Shown here: positions 1-11,445 of the stretch, piece by piece
Layout of the letters: the number at the start of each line of letters is the position of its first letter
Position numbering within the stretch: the stretch's first letter is position 1
DNA from: Cryptomeria japonica
Taxonomy: Eukaryota > Streptophyta > Pinopsida > Cupressales > Cupressaceae
Direction: 5' to 3'
DNA length: 64,000 bases
Assembly (NCBI RefSeq): GCF_030272615.1
Contig: NC_081410.1
Span: forward strand, 118,551,140 to 118,615,139
Program-made: the position numbers and the translations under genes
The notes under the pieces: model-generated
The model's input: only the letters and a program-made list of their open reading frames with translations
Database searches by the model: none
What the model was told of the DNA's origin: nothing

Positions 1-1376
1 CTGCCGCTAATTTTGAGAGTGAGTCTGCCTCTGAGTTTGATTCCCTAAAAATATGCTTGCATGAGAAACTCTCAAATCGGCCCAGAATCCATAAAAAAAT
101 TTCCAGTAAAGCTTGAAGCCGCCAATTGGGAATTTTTGCAACCCTGATTGCATTGATAGCAATAGTTGAGTCCCCTTCTATTTCAATCTGTCTAATACCT
201 CTTTTTGAACATTCAGTGAGGCCCAGTAAGAGGGCACTGAATTCAGCAACATTATTGGTGTCCAAGGAAAGGGGCATGGCAAGTTTACCTTTGAAGATTC
301 CATTATGGTCCCTAGTGACGCAGCCAGCTCCAGACGGACCCGGATAACCTTTTGATGCCCCATCAAAGGTTCAATTTCAACCAACCCAATTTTGGTGGCA
401 TCCAAAAAGCTGAGGCTCTTTCACCGTGCTTCTTTCCCAATAATGGAGGAATTCTTATGCCATTCCATCTTAATCTAATCCTACCATCCATGTCCGTAAA
501 GTCTTTGTTGGAAGAGGTGTAGAATGCAAGCTTACAGTTAATATTCTCCACAATTGAAGCTTCTATAGAATTATGGACTTGTTTTATTATCAAAATTCCT
601 TCTATTACGTTCTTTTCATATCTCCCAAATGAGAGTAGATGGGCAAATTTCCCATAAGGGACTACGAAGACCAGCATTTGGTCTGATCGGCCAGCATTGT
701 AATAAGGATACAATGTCATTCGGAAGGGCAGTTATCCAACCTAATTTAGCACAAAGCCATCTCCAGCACTTGGCAGAGAAAGGGCAGTTAAGAAGGAGAT
801 GGTCCATTGTTTCCTCCTGTGCCTTTCAAAGAATACATCTCGAAGGGACCCTCATAACCCATCTTTTTGAATTTCTCTGCAGTTAGAATTTTTTTTCCTA
901 GTTGCCAACCAGGCAAAAACCCCCGCTTTAGGAATATGATTCCTACTCCAGAACAACTTTTGCGGAATTCCAAGATCACTGTTGTCATGCTGATTAACAA
1001 GGAGATTATAGCCCTCTTTGGCGTTATACGAACCTGATTTAGGAGGAGTCCAAATAAGAGAGTCTTGGCCATTTCTGAAAAAAAGTTTCCTATTGTTAAT
1101 AATGTCTAATAACTGACCAATTTCATTATGGGTAAGAGGAAATCCTTCAAAGCTTTTCCAAGACCATTCTAAATAAGAGCCCCCTTAAAAGAAAACTACA
1201 TAATCCCTTATGTAGCTACCCCAATTTTGTTTAAGCCAATCTCTTGAAAATTGAATCGATAACAGGATATCCAGACTTGGGTAACCTCCCCAAGAATCTT
1301 CCCAAAATAAACATGAGGTTCCATCATGGACATCCCAAGAGATATAATCAGTCACTAATGGTCTACATTTTAGCAT
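1..1376 (-). pseudogene. L1-type LINE, 3' end of ORF2 (decayed)
   Basis: Read on the minus strand, this is the C-terminal part of a plant non-LTR retrotransposon polyprotein. In order from about 1376 to 1 I see a segment with FWEDSWGG, typical of the region after the reverse transcriptase. Next comes a zinc-binding reverse-transcriptase C-terminal domain containing CILC..EE..DHLLLNCPF..KCWRWL (about 840-740). Last is an RNase H domain beginning with W.PP..GWLKLNLDG (about 405-360) and continuing with GDSTIAINAI and SNSEADSLSKLA to the window edge. The frame changes several times and stops occur, so it is dead. The element continues off the left edge, so poly(A) and target duplications cannot be seen. 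The RNase H domain fits plant L1 LINEs that carry a terminal RNase H. Confidence 0.85.
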
Positions 1377-1600
1377 AAAGTTCCAAATCCTAGAACCTTT
1401 GGGGGATTGATTTCACTATTTTCTTTAAATGAAAGAAAAATATCACATTCATCCTGTGACTGTAAACAAATCAGGAAAGACAGAGTTGCTGATTCCTATT
1501 AATATTATTTTGTTAGAATATATAATTTGCATTAGATCTCATTTAATGGTTGTAAATTCAAATCAAATATACATTTTCTGATGTCTTGTAAATTCGAATC
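1377..1600. other. No gene seen
   Basis: AT-rich sequence between the LINE remnant and a SINE. A short direct repeat (AATTCAAATCAAATATACA and a variant) occurs at about 1555-1610, just before the SINE. I see no coding signal. Confidence 0.5.
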
Positions 1601-1611
1601 AAATATACAGT

Positions 1612-1735
1612 CTGAGTTGGTCTAGTGGTGGAGAACTTGTGTTTTTGAAAGAAAGGTCACAAATTAAAATCTTACAGAAGGTAAGATATGTATGCCTCAT
1701 TTGTAGCACAGTTAAATACCTCCTGCAAGAAGTCG
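1612..1735 (+). mobile_element. tRNA-derived SINE copy
   Basis: The head resembles a tRNA gene with RNA polymerase III promoter boxes. TTGGTCTAGTGGTGGAGAAC is an A-box-like segment, and GGTCACAAATTAAAATC lies where a B box belongs. The body (TTTGTAGCACAGTTAAATACCTCC) matches a second, reversed copy at about 3555-3715. Agreement of head and body in two places supports a SINE family rather than a tRNA gene. The B box is degraded, so transcription is unlikely. Confidence 0.65.
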
Positions 1736-2668
1736 ACATTAACATCATACAGTATAAAAGAACCAAACTTACGTTCTTTCTCTAATATACCATAGGAATA
1801 CAACTTACCCTATATTAAGGGGAATCCAATCATACTATTTTCCCATTCCAATATTCTTCCAAGGAAATGCACCCCCACCCTATCTTAAGGGAAATCATAA
1901 TCCTATTACTATTTTCCTATTCCAATACTCTTCCCAGAATGTGAGGGACCTTCATAAGATAATCAATGTGGGCTTTTATGACAAAATATAAATCAGGAAT
2001 AAACTAAAATAACCAGCAGAAAAATGCTTCTGGGAAAAGCCTGACAGAAGATTTTACATCCACTAGAGTAACCACGCAAGAATCAGAATTCTGTTTTATT
2101 ACAAATTGAAATTATTATTAGCGTTCATCTAGTTTTACCAAAAATAATATGATTGAAGACAGAGTATAGTTCAATAGGTCAAGCGAGGGTTTCTAAAATG
2201 TCTATGAACAAAGCAAACTAGAAACTAAGAACTAAATTCATTCTGAAAAAATCCTAAGCCCACTAATGAACATACCGTGCAGTGCAACCCCCCTCAGAAT
2301 GTGATTCTTGAAGCATCAAATAGATTAAAAAGTAACCATACCACACATAACACACCTCGTAGCAACTAGTCACATACATTCAATAAGCTATACGAAAACA
2401 GAGATCTTTGATCACAAATCACACTGACAATGTAATATGAATGAGAGGCAACAGAAAGGAATCATATCAATGATTTGGGCACGAGAGATTTCTATGCCCT
2501 AAATCAACATTATGACACAAATGAGCAACAAATGAGAGAAATATGCAGGCATTTGTGCATCTCTAAATTCCCGTTCCTTCTTTCGCATGCTCTCATACAT
2601 GCTCAATGTTTCATGAAGCCAACCCAAAAAAAAGTAACTATAAACCACTTAAAACAAACAGAAATTAC
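1736..2668. other. No gene seen
   Basis: AT-rich sequence with a near-repeat of TATCTTAAGGGGAATCCAATCAT-like text at about 1812 and 1882. An open frame at 2475-2930 lies mostly opposite the TMEM234-like frame and looks like its shadow. Confidence 0.4.
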
Positions 2669-3106
2669 CTATGAGGAAGTGATACATAACCAAACACCAG
2701 ATAAAGTAAGCAGCAGACCCAGGAGAGTGTGCAGAAGATGCATGGTCTCACCGAGGGCTAATCCTGCTACAGCAGTTGCTGCAAAAGTGACTGCATTGGT
2801 TACAGGCACTGCTAAGGAGATTGGGCTATCCCCCAATATGAGAAAGAATCCAGCTGAGGCTGACAAATTGATTATGAATGGAATAGAGTATTGCCACACA
2901 CAGAGAAGACTTACCCACTCTTCAATGTAGTTGACTAACCAATCAAATCTCGAGCCCTCATTGGAAAGTGGTAAGGATTTCTTCCGTCTCTCGTTTTTGT
3001 GCTGTTCAGAGATGAGGGTACCCCTCTTGATCAATGCATTCGTGGTACCCCAGACTATCCCGACTGCTATCATTGCTTCCACACCCATTTTGGGGTATAC
3101 CCACAA
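2669..3106 (-). CDS. TMEM234-like small multi-pass membrane protein
   Basis: A 145-residue open frame with no internal stop resembles the TMEM234 family of small, mostly uncharacterised membrane proteins with a transporter-like fold. The family pattern is visible in order: an N-terminal helix ending in VWGTTNALIKRG, a charged loop, WQYSIPFIINLSASAGFF, then SLAVPVTNAVTFAATAVAG, an LGE, and a final helix ending GVWLCITSS. Four hydrophobic helices lie at about residues 8-26, 72-92, 94-114 and 120-143. The likely start is the ATG at 3106 or the internal one seven codons later (MGVEAM). The last codon is followed at once by GTAATT, which could be a splice donor or chance. It may be a gene, an exon or a processed copy. 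The family call is fairly firm; activity is not. Confidence 0.6.
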   Translation of the reverse strand: MWVYPKMGVEAMIAVGIVWGTTNALIKRGTLISEQHKNERRKKSLPLSNEGSRFDWLVNYIEEWVSLLCVWQYSIPFIINLSASAGFFLILGDSPISLAVPVTNAVTFAATAVAGLALGETMHLLHTLLGLLLTLSGVWLCITSS

Positions 3107-3305
3107 AACAAGAACTCAGCTGTACTTACAGATTCAGATCTAAAAATACCCTTTTGAGAGTTCAGCTTCCTCAAGTTCATATATGATCATCATGCTAATC
3201 ATGCATGAATGCCCTCCTTTTCATACACGATATACCTGGGAATAAAACAATAACCTAGGTACACGCTTTAGTATTATGGATGTTCCCCTCGAGTCTCGAC
3301 TTACT

Positions 3306-3415
3306 CGCACTTGCCGCTGTGTTTGATCTTCTGGTGTTACCTAAATCCTCCACAGAGTCTCGCACTTGCCGCTGTGTTTGATCTTCTGGTGTTACCTAAA
3401 TCCTCCACAGAGTCT
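3306..3415. repeat. Perfect 55-bp tandem duplication
   Basis: Two identical, directly adjacent 55-bp units (3306-3360 and 3361-3415), each starting CGCACTTGCCGCTGTG and ending CACAGAGTCT. Perfect identity points to a recent slippage or duplication. Confidence 0.95.
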
Positions 3416-3554
3416 CGGGCGTTGTTAGGAAAGGAAAGGATCTTGATACCAGCAATCTGCATATGGGTTTACAAATGAGTTAGAGCGACATGAGACTACA
3501 GCAATACTGGACTACTTGCTGGAGACATTCGTTACAAACGAGGTAATATGGGAC

Positions 3555-3715
3555 TACCTCCCACTTCTTGCTGGAGGCATCTAATTGCGCTGCAAACCAG
3601 ACAATATGGGACTACCGTACATACATTACCTTCTTAAGAGATTTGAACTTGTGACCTTTCTTTCAAGAGCACAAGTGCTTCATCACTAGGGTTGTACTTG
3701 TTAAATAGGCTGATA
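3555..3715 (-). mobile_element. tRNA-derived SINE copy (reverse orientation)
   Basis: On the minus strand this reads an A-box-like TAGTGATGAAGCACTTGTG, then GGTCACAAGTTCAAATC (a good B box), then a body with TTTGCAGCGCAATTAGATGCC and CAGCAAGAAGTGGGAGG. Head and body both align with the copy at 1612-1735. The phrase ATATGGGACTACC also occurs twice more just to the left (about 3485-3615), so the family body may be internally repeated. Confidence 0.7.
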
Positions 3716-4960
3716 AGAGTCAAGGAGGTTGTAGCTATTCTGGGTCCAAAATGGCATTGCCTCTATATGATGCTAAGGCATACCATTCAAGTACGACAAG
3801 TTCATGAGAGCGACATTCCTGGGACCCACAGATGACATGGAGAATTTGCGGTGACAATGACGTGAATGATGTTGCCGGTTTGCATTTGACGAAAAAGCTT
3901 GCTCGCGGTTAACATTTTCTTGGTCGTTGTCAACGCGATGCAATGGTTACATTGGGCGAGGCGGTTAACATATCGCCAACCAGGCGGTTTACATTTTCGA
4001 TGACCTCCAGTTTTTATTTTATTTTTTTTTAATGGCCACGCGGCCATTTTTTGGGTAACCTGCTTTATTGCGTCCACGAGTCGACTAACATCGGCAGTCA
4101 CGTGTTATGGGCACAGTTTTCAATTAATTTTTTTTTTAATTTTGAATGAAAACTCGATTTCGCGAAAATTGAAAATATATTTCGTCCGGGAGCTGCATGC
4201 AGAAGGCAGTGGTGGAGGCGAAACAAAATATTTGACGATGTAAATTCATGTCGATCGTGGCATGACAATGTCCTCGGTTGAATCACTGAGCGAAGGAGTT
4301 GTGCTTCAATTGTAGTTATAGGTATGCATTGTCAAAATATATGTGGCTCCGAAGGGGAGGACAAAAGTCGACCGCATGCATAACGCGAGTTGTCTTGGTA
4401 TATTATTATCGCCTATTAACACGCGGGTTTTTTCATGTGCAGGGAGGAGGTATCGTAGGGCTCGCACAGGGGGGGTGGTACGATTGAAGATTATTGTGTA
4501 GGGTTATGGTGGCATCGGTAAATTCAAACACTAACAGATAACGATAGTTTTATGATTCCTTCGTCAACCTTGTGTTTTCGATTGTAATTTTTTATATCAT
4601 TTTTGTATTGCAAAGGTGGTTGTGAGTGTGGCCTCGGGAGGTGTCGAGAGTACAACGATTTGGGTGGAGGCTTAGGCAGCTGCAGTAATTTGAAACCCTA
4701 AGATATTCAATAAAAAAAAATTATTTGTTGTGTCATTTTGTGATCTATCTGTGAAAATTAGGCATCATTTTGCAGCATGGTCGTGTCAAGATACCAAGGT
4801 TCCCTATTTGTGGTTTGGCGAAGTGAAGAAGATATACAAGATTTTAAAGGTATGTATATTTCCATAATTATATGTGTCGGTTTTCCATAGTGAGCAGAGT
4901 TGTTAAAGATGAAATGCTCGTTCTTATACATGCACATTAAAAGCCAAAAAAAAATAAACA
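3716..4960. other. No gene seen
   Basis: Mixed sequence. GCGGTTAACAT-like text recurs at about 3900, 3960 and 3985. The open frames here are short and show no domain signal. Confidence 0.4.
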
Positions 4961-4970
4961 ACCGTCGGCG

Positions 4971-5000
4971 TGTGTGTGTTTGTGTGTATATTGTTTCATA

Positions 5001-5035
<35 letters not shown>
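4971..5035. repeat. TG-rich and (TA)n microsatellite
   Basis: A short GT-rich run is followed by an uninterrupted TA dinucleotide run at about 5003-5033. Confidence 0.95.
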
Positions 5036-5037
<2 letters not shown>

Positions 5038-5217
5038 GTTTGGTAGGTTGCGTATATTTTGGATCATTGTTGAAGGGCGTCTGATTTTTGAAGGCTTGAT
5101 TGTTGATGGCTCATTGTTGAGGGCTAATTTTTGGGATTTTGTTGTAAACCTTCAGGGTTTGCATTGTTTGTTTGCAGTTTGTCGTGTGCTAGTATATATA
5201 TATGTCAATATGAAGCA

Positions 5218-5220
<3 letters not shown>

Positions 5221-5251
<31 letters not shown>
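5221..5251. repeat. (CA)n microsatellite
   Basis: An uninterrupted CA dinucleotide run of about 15 units. Confidence 0.97.
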
Positions 5252-5254
<3 letters not shown>

Positions 5255-5401
5255 CTCTGCAATAAAGAGGAAAATGACATAATAAAACATAGATAAAAGA
5301 AACTATGGAAATATTATGCTTTGTTTCCATTATTCTCAGGTGCTCATTAGATAAAAAAAAGAAAACCTAACCCTAGCGGTCTCTAACCCTAACGCGACGG
5401 T

Positions 5402-5660
5402 ATGCGTCTATTCTGGCTCCAAAACAGGCAAATATTCGACATAGGCTGAAGTTATTCTGGCTACATATAGAGGCAAACAAGAAACGCAAACAAACAATGC
5501 AAACCCTGATGATTTTAAACAAAATCCAAACTGGAACAGGAAAAATACGAGTTATAGAGGCGGATTTCAACATACCCCAAGCCGCAACACGACACAGAAA
5601 ACTGCAGTCCCATAAACCCCCCTTCAACAATGAGCCAGAATAGACGCAAGCTGCTTCAAC
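5402..5660. mobile_element. Relic of the TCTATTCTGGCTCC inverted-repeat element
   Basis: The left end reads GCGTCTATTCTGGCTCCAAA at 5403, and its reverse complement GAGCCAGAATAGACGC occurs at about 5633-5648. Another partial end (GTTATTCTGGC) lies at about 5452. The spacing of about 255 bp is longer than the 156-162 bp of the clean copies at 33.5-35.3 kb, and the inner sequence differs. It is either a different subtype or two rearranged copies. Confidence 0.55.
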
Positions 5661-6065
5661 AAAGAGCCCTTCAATAATAATGTTTTCGTTCACGCATTAG
5701 TCTTACTTTTTCCATGTTAGGTAGATTAAAAAGGCACCATGTTTGCTATCGTCAAACAAATAGCAGATCAACTCCTAATTGTCAACAAACAATAGATCAA
5801 CTCCTAAACAAGAGCAGGTCACGCACAATCAAGGAATGGTTGCATCAACCAGTCAACAACCTGATTTTGAGGAGTTTGTTTGCATCAAAAGGCAAACCAT
5901 AACATGTAAACGAGGTCAAGACCATGTAAAAGAACCTCAATTTGAAACAGAACATTTTACCTCACTTTCTCTTTCATGTAGCTATTAGGTGCATGCCACT
6001 TATATTTGCATATATATTTATTCTCAGACATGTATGTTGATGCATGTCAATGGTACGATAGGTCC

Positions 6066-6157
6066 TTTTTGGAGCCAGAATAGACGCATCTCATGTATGT
6101 CAATTCATGTCATTGGTACAATCTCATTTTGAAGCCAGAATAGACATATCTGACACA
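6066..6157. mobile_element. Fragments of the same inverted-repeat element
   Basis: Two right-end motifs in direct orientation, GGAGCCAGAATAGACGCATC at about 6075 and GAAGCCAGAATAGACATATC at about 6131, stand close together. Further isolated ends occur at about 6737 (GGAGCCAGAATAGACACA), 6999 (GTCAGAATAGAGGCGTC) and 8216 (weak). No matching left ends are clear, so these are remnants. Confidence 0.5.
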
Positions 6158-6159
6158 AG

Positions 6160-8578
6160 TTGGAAGCACCTAATCTCACTCGAAAACTACAGAATAAATA
6201 TATATATGCAAATATATGTGGGAGGCTATGTGTATTGTGGCTCGACAGCGAACCTATTGTACCAACGACATGCATCGACATACATTTTCAAGACATGCAT
6301 ACCATGCCAACTTGTCGTGGCGCTAGGACCCATGGTATGTGATGTGGAGTTGTTGTCGAGTTCTCGGTTTCACTCCTTGGGGCCCATGCAAATTTATGTG
6401 GACATGTCGGAGGATGGAGGGGGAAGCTTCGTGGTTACCGTCGGTTTATTATGCATAACACGCACATTAAAAGCTTGCGAATGAAGGAATCACGTTCGGA
6501 CGGCATCCCGACAGGAAGAAGAGGTCGCGAGCTGCAAAACTTGGTATGTTTGTCAGAGAAAAGACTAGCACGAAACTCAAGTTACTCTCGCAGCAGGACG
6601 CCTCTATTGTGGCTGCAAAAAACAGTATGGGGGGACTAACACCCCATGTTTGTGGCAGGTTTTTAATCGTAGGTTTTGCATTTGATGGTTGCTTTTGTTT
6701 AACACGGCATTGTTAGTCTGTACAATTTGTCTATTTTGGAGCCAGAATAGACACAACCTCTTGGACCATTGTTCATGTACGGTTTGTGATTTGATGCAGC
6801 TAATAGAAGTAAAGCCAAAGGCTAACATGCGATGCAATTTACAATTGGAGTTGGAGTTAGTCAATAACAAGGCTTGAGAATAGACAAATGCTACTGCGTG
6901 TTAGTGACATGTTATTCAATTGCAGTCATTGAATGTAAAATATAGTGTAAAACGTGTGACTAAGCTGCATGTTAGTCGGACCATAGCGTTGATTTCGAGT
7001 CAGAATAGAGGCGTCTGTCCTTGAGCGTATAACAATAGTACGAAAATAGGTGGTTGATATAGACAGCTCTGGCACTATGGCAAATTGACACATATAATTT
7101 AGGTGATATAAATTACTTAGTGGTAGTTTATATTGAATGTTAAACTGCATTTTCATATATGAACATGTAGGTTCCTTTTATGTCTTTTGAAATGCATTTA
7201 CTTCCCAATGTAGACTACCACTAACATTAGTTATCCATACAGGTTGTTGATTTTCAAAGACTATTGAGCAGTCCCCTGGCAAACATCTAGACAATCCTAG
7301 GTTGTTGCTCTCTCTCCCTTCTTTAATACTACTTGCACTGTAACATTTGTCCCCTTATTAATAATCTTTGGGCTTGTGCAACTTTTTGAAAGGAGCTTGT
7401 TATATATATGTAGTTTGTTGTATATAATTTTTTTATGCGATACAAATGTATGTATAAATTTCAGTTCTTGATCATGTAATATTAATGTCCTTACTTTTAC
7501 TGAATTTGATAATGATGAAAATGAACAATGCAATTGGTTGATGCCTTATATTATATGCTATAGATGCACCATATTAGACAATAAGATATAATTTTCCAAC
7601 CTGAATGCAATACAATTGTTATTTATGGATCTTCGAGTCATGAAACCAATGTTGAATATATGAACCAGAAATCCTGATTCTTGCAAACTATGTGTTATAA
7701 ATTTGTATATATTTTGTTGATTTGCATGAGAGTGTTTATGTTCATCCCAGTGTATTTGTATATCTAGATTATTGATGTTCGTGATGTTTGAGAAGTACAT
7801 GTGTTCGATGATCCAACTCCGATTTGAAATGTTATTTGGGGTTTTGTTTCAGATGTCTCTGGTTGGCATGACGAACTCCTCACGTGTCTATACTTCACAG
7901 TGTTTTTTTTTTCTTTTCGTAACTTAAGACTAAGTTTTGAATAAATAATAATATTCCCATATCAACAAAGAGATGGAAGCTTTAGAATAGATACTCATTT
8001 CAAAAGACATGTGTCTTTGGAATAATGAATTGGAGGTCTTTGTACCCATTAATTATCATCAAAGACTTTGTTAATGATAATGAATCCCTGTGTATTCTTT
8101 GACATAGATTGACCATCTTGATTGTTGCACACTCGTTTTACACCATCGATTTTGCAATTAGCGGCTGCGATTGACTAACTTGTCGCTAACATGATGTAGG
8201 AAAGGTATGTTTTGGAGCCACAACAGATGCAGTCGATGTGTTAAGCGTGTTTTGCATCCTTCTTTATCAATCCTTAACAAAGTCTAGTTTTTGTGTTATA
8301 TTTTGGATGGGGAGAACACAGGAAGCCTTTTTAACAGCGTTGGCAATGGATCATAGTCATTATTTCATTGCAATTGCAACGAAATATGTTCTATAGCGGA
8401 ATGTCATGGATAGTTTATGGCTAAACCGTTAGCTGGGTTGTACATAACATAGCGACATGCTGACTTTGTATTGCAATGTGGGAATAACCAGTCGTGTGTT
8501 GGTTGTGTCATTTGTGGTGAATGTGTGGTGTTATTGATAGTGTGAAGAATATGAATTGCATTATTTATTTATTTTCAG
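6160..8578. other. No supported gene
   Basis: An open frame at 6107-6484 (125 codons) overlaps the repeat fragments and shows no recognisable domain. The remainder is AT-rich with scattered repeat ends. The stretch lies directly upstream of the decayed gene at 8579-12466 and may hold its lost 5' part. Confidence 0.35.
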
Positions 8579-8804
8579 TTCAATCATGTCAATTGCATTG
8601 CGAAAAAGGTTAAGGGAAACTGTTGATCTTGATTATGGGTTACTGGAGCTAAAGGCAGATGATCTCCTGGGAGTTGGCCATGTTCGCTACCTAGTGACAT
8701 GTGACACCGGCCTGCCTGTAAGCTAAGTAGTTTTAATGGATTATGCAACATGTAGTATTGCTTGGTGTTGTCACTGTTTAATGCTTGTGACTGGAGAACC
8801 AATT

Positions 8805-9270
8805 TGTATACCTAGGAGAGAGTTGGGCTTTCATATGCGGGACCAGTTTGGCATTCATATCTGAAAGATTCAGGAGTTGGGCTTTCACATTTGGGAGTAG
8901 TTGAGGATTCAAATCCGAAAGAGTTGGGAGTTGGGCTTTCAGATGCGCGACCAGTTGGAGATTCAAATCTGAAAGATTCAAGAGCTGGGCTTTCGCATCC
9001 AAGACTAGTTGAGGATTCAAATCTCAAAGAGTCAAGAGTTGGGCTTTTAGATGCGCGACAAGTTGGGGATTCAAATCTGAAAGATTCAAGAGTTGGACTT
9101 TCACATCCAGGATTAGTCGAGGATTCAAATCTGAAAGAGTCGGGAGTTGGGCTTTCAAATGCGGGACTAGTTGGGGATCCAAATTTGAAAGAGTCGGGAG
9201 ATGGGCCTTCAAGTCAGGGACTACTTGGGGATTCAAATCTGAATGAGTCACGAATCGGGTCTCCAATTTT
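8805..9270 (+). repeat. 54-bp coding minisatellite (about 8.5 copies)
   Basis: The GGGCTTTC motif recurs at exact 54-bp spacing (about 8827, 8881, 8935, 8989, 9043, 9097, 9151, 9205). Each unit encodes 18 residues of the form VGLS.AG.V.DSNLKES. Two unit types alternate (DARPVGDSNLKDS and HPRLVEDSNLKES), suggesting later duplication of a 108-bp dimer. The frame stays open through the array on the plus strand. Confidence 0.9.
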
Positions 9271-10412
9271 GAACCCATTGTCAAGTCGACTTCTTAGTGA
9301 CTGCACAACCACACTGGTAATTATTTATGATTGCATTATATTTTTTTTTCATCATTGCATGGCATGGTTGTTGGAAGTTGGGATTTATAAGTGGAAATGT
9401 AGATATATACATGGGCATAAAATGCATCGATGATGTGTGTTATTTTATTGAACAATATTATGATAGTGGTTGTGCAGGTGAGGAAGATGAGGCCATTGGA
9501 AATGTAGATGAGGGCGAGTATACTAATGCTCCAGGCGGTGAGAGTGAAAAAGGGGATGTTGGTAGCGAGCATGAGGTGAGCATCGAGCAGGAGACTGAAT
9601 GACAACATGATTCTGTTAGCGTTCACGAACAGGAACAAGGAGGAGGGGCGAGTAACAAGGAGGCCCACTATTAGTCATTATATATTGGATTATCTTTATA
9701 ATGCTTGATTAGTGCAAAATTGAATGTGACTGTTTGTCTCTGTTGGTTGTGCGCATCAACAGGTTGATCACAAAAGAGAACATATTAATGGCAAGTTGCA
9801 CTACTTTTTTCTCTTCTGTTATTGTTTTGAAAATGGAGGTCGTCGGTTTTGGGATCTGGGGAGGCTTAATATGCATAGAGCCAAAGAACATCAACTTCCA
9901 TTTTTGGGGACTGCACGACGCAGTCGTCAATCGTGTGGTAGTGAACAACGCAATGTGGATCATACGAAGAAATCGTTGATGCACTTGAAAAAGAGGGAAT
10001 CTAATATCAAATACCAAATGGGTGTACGACACAGTATGCAAAAAAAATGTGTCACTGATCGGGTGTGCATGAAATATGGCAAGAAAACACATGATGAGCT
10101 TCCTACCAAAGGGAAGGAAGAGATAAAGGAAGCAATGTGAGTGTACGACAGCAGTCCGGTTAGGGAGGCAAGAAGGAAGAAGGTTTTAGAGTTACTGGAA
10201 AGAAAGAATATTGCAACAGAGGTTATTTTTAGTGATCGTATTGTTTTGCAGTTTACTAAATTCCTTTAAACATGTGAAGAATGACTTATTGACCTATCCT
10301 ATCCTGGTGCCCAGATTTTAAGTGATAGTGCAGGCCATGGTGAGGAGGTTCTGGCATCGAAGGCTAATTGCAAAACAAATGTGTCAGTGAATGAGGTTGC
10401 ATCTATTTCATT

Positions 10413-10660
10413 GGGGAAGCAAAAAAAGAAGAATGTTGTGGAAAAAACAAGGCCGACTTCAGATCCCGAAACAAATGAGGGTGCACCTGTTTTGTCAGGG
10501 AAGCAAAAAAAGAAGAATGTTGCGGAAAAAACAAGGCGGACTTCACATCCTGAAACAAACGTGCCAGTCAATGAGCCTGCATGTGATTCGTCGAGGAAGC
10601 AAGAAAAGAAGAATGTCACAGAAAAAACAACTCTGACTTCAGATGAGGCGACACGTTTGT
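10413..10660 (+). repeat. Coding repeat, three Lys-rich units
   Basis: Units beginning GGGAAGCAAAAAAAGAAGAA occur at about 10413, 10497 and 10593. The spacing is 84 and 96 bp; the second gap holds four extra codons. Each encodes GKQKKKNV.EKTR.TS.PETN. The frame is open at 10381-10737, so the repeat expanded while coding. Confidence 0.85.
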
Positions 10661-10889
10661 CATCAAAGGTGACTGTATGTTGGCTTGTCCATATGTGTGT
10701 TTCCATTGCATGGTATGATTTGCACTCCACTGTGTAGTATGTTGACTATTTCGTCCATGTCATTATAGGTTGATTGTGATGGGGTCCGTGGAGGGAGCAT
10801 GGACTGTCCCATGGTATTGGATGACACAGAACGCAGTGTGCCCAAAAAATTAAGTTGAAAACCTCAGTTGTCTGTTAGGTATAAGTTCG

Positions 10890-11445
10890 TTTCGTCAAAG
10901 AAGCTGAAGGAGACGTCAAATGAAAAATTGGGTGCATGCAGTGGCGAGAAGATTATGGAGCAGTCTCCTGAGTTGGGGCAGATGATGGACGATAGGAGCA
11001 AAGAATAGTCAATGCAGTTGCTTGATGACACCGTGTGTAGTGTTCCCTAAAACCAAGTCCAAAATATCGGATGTTTGTTAGGAGGAAGAAGGTGAAGGAG
11101 ATGACGATTGAAAAACTGAGTGCATGCAGTGGCGAGACGATTGCAGAGCAGTCTCCTAAACTGGGGCAGAGGTTGGATGATAGGTGCAAAGATGACCAGG
11201 TAATGTGGTGCCATTGTGCATGACATGTATTGCTATATCATCACATGGCGTGTTATACTATAGAGTAACTCTTTTTGTATGCAATTGACCACAGTATTGG
11301 ACGAGAAACTTCAGAAGTATATTTCAGGGGAGAAGCTGAAGGAGATGTTGAATGGAAAATTGAGTGCATGCAGTGGCAAGAAGATTGCAGAGGAGTCTAC
11401 TCAATTGGGGCAGACATTGGAGGATAAGAGCGGAGATGAACAGGT
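10890..11445 (+). repeat. Triplicated exon in the decayed gene
   Basis: Three blocks at about 10890-11008, 11080-11200 and 11325-11440 encode variants of KLKE...EKLSACSGEKIAEQSP followed by LGQ.LDDRSKDEQ. The last is followed by GTATTG and the second by GTAATG, possible donors. Blocks are about 190-240 bp apart, so the unit duplicated together with flanking intron sequence. Confidence 0.75.

Noticed and set aside
1612-1690. A functional tRNA gene
   Set aside because: There is an A-box-like and a degraded B-box-like segment but no cloverleaf acceptor stem, and the body beyond matches a second dispersed copy, so it is a SINE.
5360-5400. Interstitial telomere repeat
   Set aside because: Only two or three degenerate AACCCTA words occur, which is common by chance in plant AT/C-rich DNA.
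8805-9270. Regular repeats at fixed spacing, CRISPR-like at first sight
   Set aside because: Units are directly adjacent with no unique spacers, the whole 54-bp unit repeats and encodes an 18-residue repeat, and the setting is eukaryotic.
10953-11189. Minus-strand frame across the triplicated exons
   Set aside because: It follows the antisense of repeated coding exons and has no independent support.
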